Both the position numbers and the translations under genes were made by a program. Shown piece by piece: positions 1-10,234 of a DNA stretch of 64,000 bases (within the stretch, counting starts at the first letter, position 1; the number at the start of each line of letters is the position of its first letter). The notes beneath the pieces were generated by a model that saw only the letters and a program-made list of their open reading frames with translations, had not been told where the DNA came from and ran no database searches. Source of the stretch: Scalesia atractyloides (Eukaryota; Streptophyta; Magnoliopsida; Asterales; Asteraceae); assembly GCA_947069175.1 (NCBI GenBank), contig CAMTDV010000017.1:46633137-46697136 (forward strand), given 5' to 3'.

Positions 1-3000
1 GGAGTGCATGATACTTAAGCCGGGTTTCAAAATTCCAGGTGATTGGATTCTCATGCATCTTCGTGTTAGACATGGGTATTGCTACAACATCGTCGAAATC
101 GGCTCAATGTTTTGTCACAAAAGCCACGAAGAAGGATTCGATTCTATGGCACAGAAAAATGGGGCATATACATCTGAGGAAAATGAATTTTCTAGTTCAT
201 AACGATTTAGTCGAGGGGGTGAATCTTCAAAGCTTCCACATGACGGATCATTATCGGTCGAGGGGGTGAATCTTCAAAGCTTCCACATGACGGATCATTG
301 TCTTGAATGTAAGAAAGGGAAGCAGAAAAAGAAGTCACATCCTAAGAAGATTCTGAATTCCATAAAGTTGCCACTTGAATGTCTACATATGGATCTTTTC
401 GGTCCGGTGAACGTACGAAGTATATCCGGAGATCTATACTGTTTAGTCGTCACAGATGATTATCCTCGATATTCATGAGTTTTCTTTCAAGAGTCTAAAG
501 ATGAAACGTTCGATAATCTGGTAATTCTCTTCAAGAAGCTCGAAATTCTATATCATCTGCCTGTCAGACGTATTCTTAGTGATAACGACACGGATTTCAA
601 GAACAACAAGATGAAAGAGTTTTGCAACGCCAAAGGAATTTTGCACGAATTCAGTGCACCTTATACTCCACAACAAAATGGCGTAGCTGAAAGGAAGAAT
701 AGAACGTTGATCGAAACAGCAAGAACAATGCTTGCAGACTCAAAACTTCCTAGGCAGTTGCAGCGGCATGTTACACTTTAAACATGGTCTTAACTGTCAA
801 ACCGACTAAAAATACATGTTTTGAGATGATCAACTGAAGGAAACCAAATTTGAAATATCTAGAACTGGTTGGTGCACCGTGCATAGTGATTGATCAAGAT
901 GGAAAGTTCGGTGCTAAAACGCTTGAAGGTTTCTTTGTTGGTTACGCTAGTCCGCTAAGAAGAGTTTATGTTCCTGCTTTGAGAAAAGTGATTGAAGCAC
1001 AACACGTTGATTGCTTTCGGTACACCACTCCCATTCAGAGAAAAGGCGATGCTTGGTTGTTCAATTACCAAGATTTGTGGAAGTCATTCGACTTGCCAGA
1101 AGAACCGTCTGATGAAGAACTTGCAGCTCTTTATTATCTTCAACAGTCGGCAAACCAAGAACAGATTCTAAGGCCAATTGTGGTTAATCAACTCACTGTT
1201 GGTACATCATCTTATGGTGCAGGTCCAAGTAATAGTGGTGTTCCAGTTGAACAAGTTTCTGAAGCAGAACCTACTACAACGCCAACAAATGTTTCCACTG
1301 AACCAGGAAATGCAACTATAGAGCCACTACTTCTCAGAATCAGAATTCCGACTCTGATGAAGCCCCGACTTTCGATGATGATGTAGAATCCTCTTCCGAG
1401 AGCAGATATCCAACATGTTGAATCAATCTGCTGGCCCGAGCAATCAAAATGAAGCTGCATCTAGTGCTCCTGAAGTTGAGTTGATCGTTGATCTGAATGT
1501 CACAAATCAGAACAGTACGGTTGATGTTCCTAGTGAGGAGATGCCATGATCTTATTCTTATCATCCTTCAACAAACATTATTAGAGAGTTACAGACTGTG
1601 GTTGCGAACAAGAAGTCAAATCAACCAAGCATTAAGTTGTTTCTATACCCGAGTGGCCCCGACTTAAGATTACTGTTATTATTTATGTTTCATATCTCAA
1701 ATAGAGCTGAAGACTATTAATGAAGCTCTGGGTGATGAGAACTGGGTAATAGCGATGCAGGAAGAGTTGTTACAGTTGGTTGTCAAGGTTTCCACCAGCA
1801 AGAAGGAATTGACTATACGGAAGTCTATGCACCGGTTGCACGCTTAGAGTCAATCCGCATTTTCCTTACATTCGCAGCTTGGAAAGGTTTTAAGGTGTAC
1901 CAATTAGATGTGAAATCCGCATTTATCTATGGTAAGCTACGTGAACAAGTGTACGTCGGCCAACCACCAAGGTTCGTCGATCTGCTGAACAAGAACAAAG
2001 CTTAACTCCTAGACAAAGCCTTATACATATTACACCAAGCCCCGAGAGCTTGGTACGAGACGTTATCTCAACATCTCGTTGGAAACGGCTTTACTAGAGG
2101 CACAGTGGATAGTACAAATCTAATCATCGTACAAATCTATGTGGATGATATCATCTTTGGTTTAACGGATGATAGTCTTTGCAAAGAATTCGAAAATATA
2201 ATGAAGAAGAAATTCGAGATGTCTTCTATGGGTGAAATGAAATTCTTCCTCGGATTACAAGTTGATCAGTTACCAGACGTCATATTCATTCATCAAACCA
2301 AATATGTTCACAATATTCTAAAGAAGTTTGAAATGGATAGCTCGAAGCTGCTTTCGACTCCTCTGGCGCTGAATCACGGGATTTGCATTGACGAAACAGG
2401 AACCAAAGTGGATGATACGCTCTATCGATCGATGATAGGATCTCTTATGTATCTGACGGCATCTCGCCCAGATATCATGTATCCTACCTGCCTGTGCGCA
2501 AGATATCAGTCCAGTCCCCGAGTGTCTCACATGCAGATAGTAAAAAGAATATTCCGTTACTTGAAGGGATGTCCAAGTATCGGCTTTTGGTATCTAAAGA
2601 ACGATAACTTTGATCTAACGGGATACGCTGATTCTGACTTTGGGGTGGATTAGCTGAATTCTAAATCTACAACAGCTGGTTGCCAGTTCTTTGGAACTCG
2701 ATTTGTAATGTGGCAATGCAAGAAACCAACCACGGTCTCTCTTTCTACTTGTGAGGCATAATACATTTCTGCTTCTAGCTGTTGTTCTCAAATCCTATGG
2801 ATTCAACAACAGATGAGGGGCTTTGGATTGCAATTTCTTGATATGCCTTTATATGTAGATAATAAGGCAACAATCGACATCACTAAAAATCCTGTTCATC
2901 ACTCTCGAACTAAACACATAGAAATTCGTTATCACTTCATTCATGACTGCTACGAAAAGAAGTTGGTGCGAATTGAAAAAATCCACACCGATGAACAAAA

Positions 3001-3130
3001 AGCTGATTTTTATACCAAAGCTTTTCCTCTTACAAGATTTAAATATCTAATGAGGCTTAATGGTATTAAAAATTTGTTTACAGGTGCGGAAGCAGAGGTT
3101 GAATATGGATCAGACGACGAGTTCACGTGA
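1..3130 (+). pseudogene. Sirevirus-like copia pol, copy A (5' truncated by window)
   Basis: Remnant of a Ty1/copia polyprotein. Order seen: GAG-pre-integrase with a degenerate zinc-binding segment (HRKMGH near 150-175, then CLECKKGK near 300), integrase core (HMDLFGP near 385, DNDTDFKN near 585, AERKNRTL near 690), a spacer region, reverse transcriptase (YVDDIIFG near 2145), and RNase H (ADSDFG near 2630; YVDNKA near 2850; end at 3130). It cannot encode a protein. Stops at 475-477 (TGA) and 2759-2761 (TAA) are shared with copy B and so predate the duplication. Changes private to this copy are a 47-bp tandem duplication in the pre-integrase region, loss of about 24 bp near 58, loss of about 120 bp in RT near 1775, and stops near 2004 and 2651. 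The Sirevirus assignment rests on the pol order, the downstream ORF3 and the noncoding palindromes. Confidence 0.9.
211..304 (+). repeat. 47-bp tandem duplication inside pol copy A
   Basis: The stretch beginning TCGAGGGGGTGAATCTTC is repeated at 211 and 258 with a period of 47 bp. The equivalent part of copy B (near 17118) has a single copy. As 47 is not a multiple of three, it also shifts the frame. It is a private, post-duplication change. Confidence 0.9.
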
Positions 3131-4379
3131 TCCACATTGGTTTGTATATCCTTTAGATTAGTATTTCTTAAAAATCTAAAATACAAAAGTATGTTTTTGA
3201 ATTTAGGGGGAGAAATATTTGAGAAAATACAAAAACATATGAAAAATTCAAAAAGTACAAAAACATATGAAAAATTCAAAAAGTACAAAAACATTGAAAA
3301 AGACAAAAAGAATTTTATGTTACAAAAGAAAATGGTAGTACATCAGTGGACTATCACAATATGCTAAAGAATTGTTAAGTCTAAAAGTGATAAACAAGTC
3401 TTACTGAGGATGTGTCGATAGGCTTTACACGTTCAGTAAATTGTTTCCGATATATAAACTAAATTTTACAACTGCTTAAACTTGTGGATTAACATCTGTC
3501 GGATATATGGACTTAGTACTCCGAAATTTCGTTCGAGAGATTGCCTGATTCTGAGATACGAGGTCTTTATAGATGATTGATATCTGGGGTATTATACAAG
3601 TTCTTCTGATTTTGCAGAAACAATAGCCTAGAACTTCTGTAATGTTTTTGCTATAAACCCCTAAACTGCATGCAAAGCTGAAAAGAATCGAAAGATCTAA
3701 TCATTTGCAGTGCTTAAAAGATTCCTTAAGTGGAACACACCTATAAGTCGAGCCTTCATCTCTTTGTCCGATACGGTGGTATTAGCCTGAGCTCTTAAGG
3801 CTTCACATTAACCCAGATACAGATATCAATTACGCTATATTCACCTATAAGATGAAATCTATGGAATCTTGATACGGGAGTATATTCTGAGATGGGAACC
3901 ATAGTTAAGTCAAGTTTCATAATTCTTACCTAACATATCTTGGAACAATTGAGAAATGTGTCGAATTTTAAGTGGACAAACATATCGGCAATCTAGGTAA
4001 ACGAGTTTAAAACTTAAAGTCATCAACAGGTCAACGGTACTGGTGATATGTCTCAATCAACTGATATGATCCTTAGACACGAATTCACAAAAATATGTCT
4101 GTAAATATGTTTGTACATAGTTTACTTGTTATAAGTCTATACATAGTTCTGTACATAGTCTATCTACTTTACAGATTAAAACCAAAAAGATTTTCAGTGT
4201 GTTTTAGCATAAACTTTATAAAAATACAAAAAAAAAAATTGTTTCTACATTAGTTTCTACAAGCTAATGTTGGAGAACGGATCTTCGAAGTCTGGCAAGG
4301 TGCTAAACTAGTGGAAATCTGATTGACAACGGGCCGGTAGCTAATCTTTTAAATTTGAAAGGCAAAACGATTAAAAGTT
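3131..4379 (+). other. Conserved noncoding block between pol and ORF3, copy A
   Basis: No open frame. It starts just after the pol stop, contains an internal purine tract (GGGGGAGA near 3208), then A-rich imperfect repeats (AAATACAAAAACATATGAAAA type, 3220-3300). About 900 bp follow that can be aligned by eye with 10640-11560, 20160-21180 and, reversed, 39785-40700 in the minus-strand element. Landmarks shared by all include TGGACTTAGTACTCCGAA-like and TGATATCTGGGGTATTATAC. Its function is unknown; see findings. Confidence 0.6.
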
Positions 4380-4395
4380 CATTAATTTGAAACTT

Positions 4396-4700
4396 TTTTG
4401 TGAACGACAAGGAATGACGTGCCAACCACCGTGACACCGGGCGCTGTGGCAAGGTCGACTACTCGACCGCTGCCAGCCCCTTGACTCTCCCAGATGCGGG
4501 GAAACCCGACCTCCACCCGCCCGAAGGCACGACAGTGGAATAATCGGTAAAACCTCGCCTCCCATCCAAGACGAACTGGCGCCACCCGTATTCGCCCTTC
4601 ACCTTGATGCCGCATAAAATAATGCAGAGAGTGAGAGTCGAACCTAGGTCACAAGTAACACCAAGTCTTTCCCCAACCACTGCACCACTACCTCATTGGC
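4396..4700 (-). mobile_element. tRNA-derived SINE, copy A
   Basis: On the minus strand the right end gives an RNA polymerase III-like A box (TAGTGGTGCAGTGGTTGG) followed by a B box (GGTTCGACTCTC). The body ends in a short T tract on the plus strand, i.e. an A tail. It is flanked by a 16-bp direct repeat, CATTAATTTGAAACTT, at 4380-4395 and 4701-4716, the target-site duplication expected of LINE-driven SINE insertion. It sits inside the copia noncoding block and is present at the same site in copy B, so it inserted before the segmental duplication. The short minus-strand reading frames here are SINE sequence, not genes. Confidence 0.85.
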
Positions 4701-4846
4701 CATTAATTTGAAACTTGATTTTGAGAAAAACCAATTTTCATAACGGGTCAAACCGAGGTCATTAACTTAGACTCGGCTGACAAATCGGTTAATCAAGGTC
4801 ATTAGCTTGGACGTGGTCAACTGAGTGGATTTTTAAAACTGGAAAA

Positions 4847-5050
4847 CAAGTTCGCCCGAACTTGTTTAAGAAACAATCAGTATGATTTGATAAGTTCGCC
4901 CGGACTTATCAGAATTTGTTTCAAAATTATAAAACCTTTACAAGTTCGCCCGAACTTGTTTAAGTGTTGATCAATATGTCTTGACATGTTCGTCCGGACT
5001 TGATGTTTTTGTAATGGTTAAATGGTAATACAAGTCCGCCTGAATTTGTT
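4847..5050 (+). repeat. Palindrome array upstream of ORF3, copy A
   Basis: Five copies of CAAGTTCGCCCGAACTTG or close variants start at about 4847, 4890, 4941, 4985 and 5031, a spacing of 43-51 bp. Both arms vary together in several copies (for example GATAAGTT with CGGACTTATC). Compared with copy B, 689 bp have been lost immediately to the left, with the junction at a palindrome. Confidence 0.9.
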
Positions 5051-5086
5051 ATTAGGGTTTGTTAAATTGTTAAACTTTGACTAATT

Positions 5087-6698
5087 TTGTCTCGATATTC
5101 GTGTTTGCAGAATATTCAGCTCTCGTTCAACAAGTTCCACAATACGTGCATTACGCTCAACAAGGCTATTTGTCCATCACTCGAAGCATTTGATAGTATT
5201 CTCAAGTTTATGGAGCGTATTCCTATTCACAAGGCAATAACGGAAAAGACGGTGGTTTACAGGTCGCACGTCTATAGATATTGGAATTATGCGGCAATGA
5301 ATGATGATGATACAGTGATAAAATCAGTGGTTCGTGTTGGAGACGAGGATAAGGAGATAACAGTGACAGAAGCTGACATTCGAAAAGTTCTAAACTTTAA
5401 CGACGATAAAAATGATCCAATGGTCGATGAACTAATGGTGCAAGGTTGTTTCTGCAGAATGGGATACAAGGGGCACGTAAACGAATCTACCTTGAAGAAA
5501 GGGGGAGTTCCGAACCCTTATAAGTTTCTTATGCATGCAATTATTCACGCGTTCAGTCATCGAAAGGCTGGATTGGACGATGTTCAAGACTACATGGCTT
5601 GCATTGCCACAACGCTCATTTTAAACAAGAAATTCAACTATTCTAAGCTTGTGTTCACGCATATGAAGAATAATATGGGATCGAACAAGCTCGTGATGTA
5701 TCCAAGATTCATACAGATGTTGATCGACGACAAATTCAAGAAGATTGAAAAAGATCCCAATGATATCGTATATCTCAGTCACATGGATGAAGTTACTATG
5801 AAGAAGCTTATAACGTTTCAAAAGCAAGCTTCATAGCCGATTGCAAAACCTTTGTTTGGTGCCACAGCTTCTGAAAATTACATTGCACCACTAGAGTACA
5901 AATGGCGAAAAGATGATAGTGGTGACGAAAAGGAAAGGAACGCTGAATTAGAATGGATGTCAACATTCAAAGAAAAGCGCACTGATTGGTTCCTTAAAAA
6001 GATAGTTGTTGAGGAAAAAAAGAAAACTTATGAAGCGACGCAATGTTTTAAGACTGGAAACCGTTCATTCCAAAGCGCCGTATCAAGACGAACAAAAAGA
6101 CTGGAGAAAAGGATATTACGTTGATTAGTAAGCGTCCTCGTGCAATGAGAAACATGTCCTTAATGCCTATCGAACAGGATTTCTATCCGTTGTTTAAGTG
6201 GTGGCAAGTAGATCCTACGACATATGAAGCAGTGATAGTGCTGAGGTTTGAAGATCATTTGGATATCACTAAAGAAAGGGTTGAAATTTTTGGGATAGAA
6301 GGATTAAGAGGGTTATGGAGAACGATTCGAATACTAGACCGATGTGGCTAGTGAACTGCTCGAAGGAGGATATTAAATGTTTATTCTTCAGTAAGATATG
6401 CTATGAAGCGCGTGAGAAAGAACAAGCGATGCAGTATCAAAGGGTTGTAAATGTTTGTTACGCTCATGGTGTGAATTCTGGAAGAATGTGGGAATCCAGT
6501 TGGATGGAACTAGAGCGCAAAGAGTTTTTGAAAGAGGAGAAGCGTATTGAACGTATTCATGATATGGGTAGGGAGGCAAGAATTAGATGTTTTCAGTTCA
6601 TGACTAAAGTGCCACCTACAGACCAAACGCCGATTCCGTCGCAAGAACGTAGAAAGAAACCAATCAAGAACTTCTTTGGACGCGTTAGACAAAGATAG
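5087..6698 (+). pseudogene. Copia ORF3 (unknown function), copy A
   Basis: The third reading frame of the element lies 3' of pol, where Sireviruses carry an envelope-like gene. The first 250 codons (5087-5836) are open and include a conserved, mostly helical N-terminal domain (LKFMERIPIH, YRSHVYRYWNYA, FCRMGYKGHV). A stop at 5834-5836 and frameshifts near 6120 and 6320 break the rest. The C-terminal part shows KRPRAMRNM, IEQDFYP, MWLVNCSKEDI and a basic tail ending at 6698. Compared with the minus-strand element the middle of about 600 codons is missing. I see no signal peptide or membrane segment, so 'envelope' is not supported. An AG acceptor-like TTTGCAG lies at the start of the conserved domain (about 5104-5110), so the true start may be spliced. 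Confidence 0.75.
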
Positions 6699-6731
6699 AG
6701 CTTTGAAGACTGATCAAGACGAAGACGATAT

Positions 6732-6741
6732 CCAAGGGGAG
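6732..6741 (+). other. Polypurine tract
   Basis: CCAAGGGGAG lies two bases before the LTR start (TGTTAG at 6744), the expected plus-strand primer position. Confidence 0.85.
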
Positions 6742-6743
6742 TC

Positions 6744-7139
6744 TGTTAGTACATAATGTCTATGTCTTAGTCTTGGATCGAGTCTGTTTAGTTTGGGCTA
6801 CATTATGTCAACGTTTAAGGGTATTTATGTAAATACTATACAAGTTCGCCCAGAACAGAATGTGAGAACAAGTTCGCCCGAACTTGTTATCATCCCATCG
6901 AACTTGTACTAGTATAAATAGTGTGCCTTAGTTTGTCATTTGTAACTTTTGCAACTTTGTCACGACAGAGGCGAAGCTCTGCCCGATCAGGATCTTTCAT
7001 GTATTTGGACTTTATGATCAATAAACAATACATAAACGAGTAATCTTTGCATATTTGATTAACACGTCACATAGTTTCCGCCTATATGAATGTTAGATAC
7101 CAAATTAGGTCCCTGTGCTAATCAAGGAGCGATCTAACA
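6744..7139 (+). repeat. Sirevirus-like LTR A (396 bp)
   Basis: It starts TGTTAGTACATAATG and ends GATCTAACA, with TGTTA/TAACA terminal inverted repeats. A polypurine tract lies immediately before it and a primer binding site immediately after it. It therefore serves both as the 3' LTR of the ORF3-bearing copy to its left and as the 5' LTR of the gag stub to its right: an LTR-internal-LTR chain formed by recombination. It contains two clear palindromes and one degenerate copy before a TATA box, and a conserved stretch TTTGTCACGACAGAGGCG near 6955 that recurs in the related LTRs at 12173 and 24386. Confidence 0.92.
6913..6920 (+). promoter_or_regulatory. LTR TATA box
   Basis: TATAAATA in LTR A, preceded within 75 bp by palindromes (6840-6905). 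The corresponding box in LTR B has been removed by a 32-bp deletion. Confidence 0.7.
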
Positions 7140-7141
7140 AG

Positions 7142-7154
7142 TGGTATCTGAGCC
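7142..7154 (+). other. Primer binding site (initiator tRNA-Met type)
   Basis: TGGTATCTGAGCC lies two bases after the LTR end. It is the standard TGGTATCAGAGC copia primer site with one change (A to T); copy B keeps the standard form. Confidence 0.85.
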
Positions 7155-7398
7155 ACGGATACTTGATTTGGTGAAATCATTGCAAGATCTAGTCTTAATC
7201 TACTCATTTCTATCATTTTTCTTAACTTTTTCAAGAAAAACAATGAACCTACAGATAAAAGTTGCTAAATTTTGAATATGTCATGTAGAATGCACTAAAG
7301 ATAAACCCCTGAGAGTTTCAAGATCAAATTCAAACGAATTAATGTCAAAAAGTTGAAAAAACCATGTTTGGAAAACTCATTCTAGTCGAACTTGTAAT

Positions 7399-7708
7399 CA
7401 AGTCCGCTCGAACTTGATTAAAAATTCATCATTTTTAATCAAGTCCGTCCGAACTTGATTAAAAATTCATCATTTAATCAAGTCTGTCTGAACTTGATTA
7501 ATTTCTTAAGCAATTTGATAAGTCTGCTCGAACTTAGTAGAAAATTCTTCAGTTTTTGTCAAGTTCGCCCGAACTTGATTAAACTTTGTTGAGTCTCATC
7601 TACAAGTTCGCCCGAACTTGTTTGTTTCTCTTGAAATTTCTACAAGTTCGCCCGAACTTGTGTAAAATTGAATCTGATTTTCTCAAACTGCAAGTTCGCC
7701 CGAACTTG
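7399..7708 (+). repeat. Eight-copy palindrome array in the gag leader, copy A
   Basis: Eight 18-bp palindromes of the form CAAGTTCGCCCGAACTTG start at 7399, 7440, 7479, 7518, 7560, 7603, 7643 and 7691 (steps 41, 39, 39, 39, 42, 43, 40, with the last 48). The outer arms extend the symmetry (AATCAAG...CTTGATT). The array ends 68 bp before the gag start codon. Confidence 0.95.
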
Positions 7709-7775
7709 TCAGTAGTCTAATCATTTTTCGAAGTTTGCGAACGTGTTTTGCAGTGATATTCGTCAGTTTTTCAAG

Positions 7776-8012
7776 ATGGAAGATCTTCACAGTGCTTTTA
7801 TGACGTCTTCAACATCAAATGCTCAAATGGTGAACCAAGTGAACATTGATAACAAGATGGGCACATCTGTGAAACCACCGAAACTCATGTATATGGATGA
7901 GTACGAGGGGTGGAAAGAAAAGTTCACTAACTGGGTTCAAGCTACGTATTTTCACAGCTGGGTTGCAGTAGAGACTGGTTATACTTTGCCCAACGAACTT
8001 GTACTACTATAA
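7776..8012 (+). pseudogene. Gag N-terminal stub, copy A
   Basis: The start codon at 7776 opens MEDLHSAF, followed by PPKLMYMDEYEGW and WVQATYFHSW, the N-terminus of the copia Gag in these elements. After about 73 codons the frame runs into LTR sequence (from about 7995) and stops at 8010-8012. The rest of gag, pol and ORF3 are missing, so this is the product of a gag-to-LTR deletion. An acceptor-like TTTTGCAG lies 22-29 bp upstream of the ATG. Confidence 0.85.
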
Positions 8013-8235
8013 ATAGTGTGCCTTAGTTTGTTTGTTTGTAACTTTTGCAACTTTGTCACGACAGAGGCGAAGCTCTGCCCGATCAGGATCTTTCATGTAT
8101 TTGGACTTTATGATCAATAAACAACAATTAAACGATTAATCTTTGCATATTTGATTAACACCTCACATAGTTTCTGCCTATATGAACGTTAGATACCAAA
8201 TTAGGTTCTTGTGCTAATCAAGGAGCGATCCAACA
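7995..8235 (+). repeat. 5'-truncated Sirevirus-like LTR A2
   Basis: Matches the second half of LTR A from the last palindrome half-site through the TATA box (CTATAAATAG near 8010) to the end GATCCAACA. It joins directly to the gag stub, so an internal deletion removed everything between gag and mid-LTR. Confidence 0.88.
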
Positions 8236-8423
8236 ACAAGTAGTATGTTTGGTGGATTAACTGATTTCGTAAGTCTGATTGTGTGCATAAGTGAGTTTTT
8301 TTATTTATACATGTTGCACCCCAAAAGTGATTAAAGTGTAAAGGGGGTTTGAGTATACTCACGGTTTGCAAAGCTTCCACAAATGTGAGTTGATGAGACT
8401 TGAAAGTTTGGACACCAAAGTTA
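8236..8423. other. Short segment, possible gypsy LTR edge
   Basis: 188 bp with no gene. From 8309 it reads TGTTGCACCCCAAAAGTG, which resembles a gypsy LTR start (the copy at 25920 reads TGTTACACCCC). A 3.9 kb LTR is inserted into it at 8424. Confidence 0.4.
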
Positions 8424-8948
8424 TGTAACACCCCAAAAACGTCGCAACGGAAATACAAACGTAGTGGTGACGGAAGTTGGTGCCCATAAATATCTTAGTG
8501 GACGATGCATCGTTAATTTTGGACATATTACTTAATTAGATTAAGAGTTTAAACTTAAACCACAACTACAACATAGTTAAGTTGTCTTGATCCTTATGGA
8601 TCCTAATCCAGTCGGTCCCAAATAAGTTTTAAAAGTTGTCCAAAGTTTATTATTAAACGAAACATGCATCACAACCACCAGATTCGCCAAAGGTTCCCGA
8701 AGCCGAACTTATGTACCTGAAGAACACATTAAAATCAAGTGTCAACACAAAGGATGGTGAGTTCACGTATTTTCCAAATTATAGTTATTTTGATCCAAGG
8801 AAAACTTTCATATTATGTGTTTATAAATAAAACATCCATATAAATTTTAGAAAGTCTATTTAATTTCCTTTATAAAAATCCAAGGGTCAGTCATCACCAG
8901 CGTTTCCTAAACCATGGAGATATCCCCGACTTGTTCTCAAGGTTTACA
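8424..8948 (+). repeat. First 525 bp of a gypsy-type LTR, cut at duplication junction
   Basis: Begins TGTAACACCCCAAAAACG after AGTTA and matches 26033-26557 closely. It stops abruptly at GGTTTACA (8941-8948), after which the sequence is unrelated copia gag. The complete LTR survives only at 26033-29939. Confidence 0.9.
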
Positions 8949-10234
8949 AAGTTCAAATGTTCAGTTGAAGAGAGAAGGGAGTATAATGGCGAAGAACTGT
9001 GAAAGAAAAGAGTCTTCAAGTTCTAAACCAATATGCCAAGTCTTTGATGTAGATCTGAATGATTATCTGGCATATAATGCCAAACTCTTGAACAATCTAT
9101 AGAGTTTGACATTAGAAAATAAAAAGTTAAAAGAAAATGAAAAGAATTTTGAAAACAAAATAAAAATTTTAGAAAATGAAAAATTACAAATGTTAATAGA
9201 TTTTCAAAATGAAATAAAAATGTTTAAAAATGAAAAAATAGTTTTTGAAAAATAAATATAGAAAATCAAAAAGCAATAAATTCTCATATTGAGAAAATTG
9301 CTCAACTTGAAAAAGAAGTTGAGGCTGTTAAAAATAAAGCTGTTAATTCAGTAAAGTTATTGAAATGTTTTGTGACTTCTTCATTAAAGTTAGATCATAT
9401 ATGTCCAAAACTGATCAATGAAAATAAAAAAGAAATTCCAATAAGTGATAAATCACAAATTATGACAATGTCATAATTAAGGATTGTAACGATGATACCG
9501 ATGATGAAAGAGCTAAAAACGATAAACATGAAATATTTTTAAAACTAAAAGAAAAATTCCAACAAATTGTTCTACAATCTACTGAGAAAGGTGAATGCAC
9601 AACGTAAAAATCTTCTAAGCAGAATGGAGAACGAAAACAAAACGAAAAACAAAGTTTTAAAAATTCTGAAAGCTTATCGGTACGATCATTCAATCATTAT
9701 AAAAACTCACAAAACTTTGAAAATAAGTGGTGCAGGTCGACCATAGTGCTTCAACGTCAAATCAAAGTTATAGGAGAAGAAGGAAAGATAGCTACCACAC
9801 GTCAAATCATTGTTATGATTTGAGTGTATGGTTTGATAGAAAACGATATGAGAACAGGAAGTGTCATAAATGTGGAGTAACTTGACACATTGCTAGAAAA
9901 TGTTTTCAAATTAATAGTATCAACTCAGGTTTTGAAACAATGTACAGAAACTATAAACAAGGTGAAATCAGTTATTACTAAGTTTTCAAAATTTGAAACT
10001 GGTAAATCCTCGAATAGTAATGAACAAAAAGTTTCTACATTGTATTTCAAGAAAACTTTAATGAAAAATCAAACATGGTTAGAAGTTACACAATCGGTTA
10101 AAATTGAAAGTTTAGAGGACTTTCCAAAATTTGAGAAAGTTCAAAATAAACCCGATTGTGAAACGAAAGTCAAAATTAAGGTTGAAGAAATAACGCCTAA
10201 GGCTAAAAATGCTTGGGTGTCACTATTCAACTAA
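8949..10234 (+). pseudogene. C-terminal part of a copia gag (coiled coil and second zinc knuckle)
   Basis: Remnant of the distal Gag: a long Lys/Glu/Asn-rich coiled-coil stretch (9000-9360), then a CCHC zinc knuckle at 9862-9903 (CHKC...HIARKC) in which one codon is TGA, then a Lys-rich tail ending AWVSLFN plus stop at 10234. The same AWVxLF-stop end is seen in copy B and the minus-strand element. Several stops and frameshifts interrupt it. Pol has been deleted directly downstream. Confidence 0.7.

Noticed and set aside
4382..4680. Three overlapping minus-strand reading frames
   Set aside because: They coincide with the tRNA-derived SINE with its target duplications; the same frames recur in the second SINE copy. 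No protein family is suggested.
5087..6698. Calling ORF3 an envelope gene
   Set aside because: Position alone fits; no signal peptide, membrane span or fusion-like segment is visible in any copy.
7399..7708. CRISPR-like look: 18-bp palindromic repeats with about 23-bp spacers
   Set aside because: The setting is a plant retrotransposon leader with LTR, primer site and gag; no cas genes exist, repeats vary strongly, and spacers are AT-rich and partly similar to each other.
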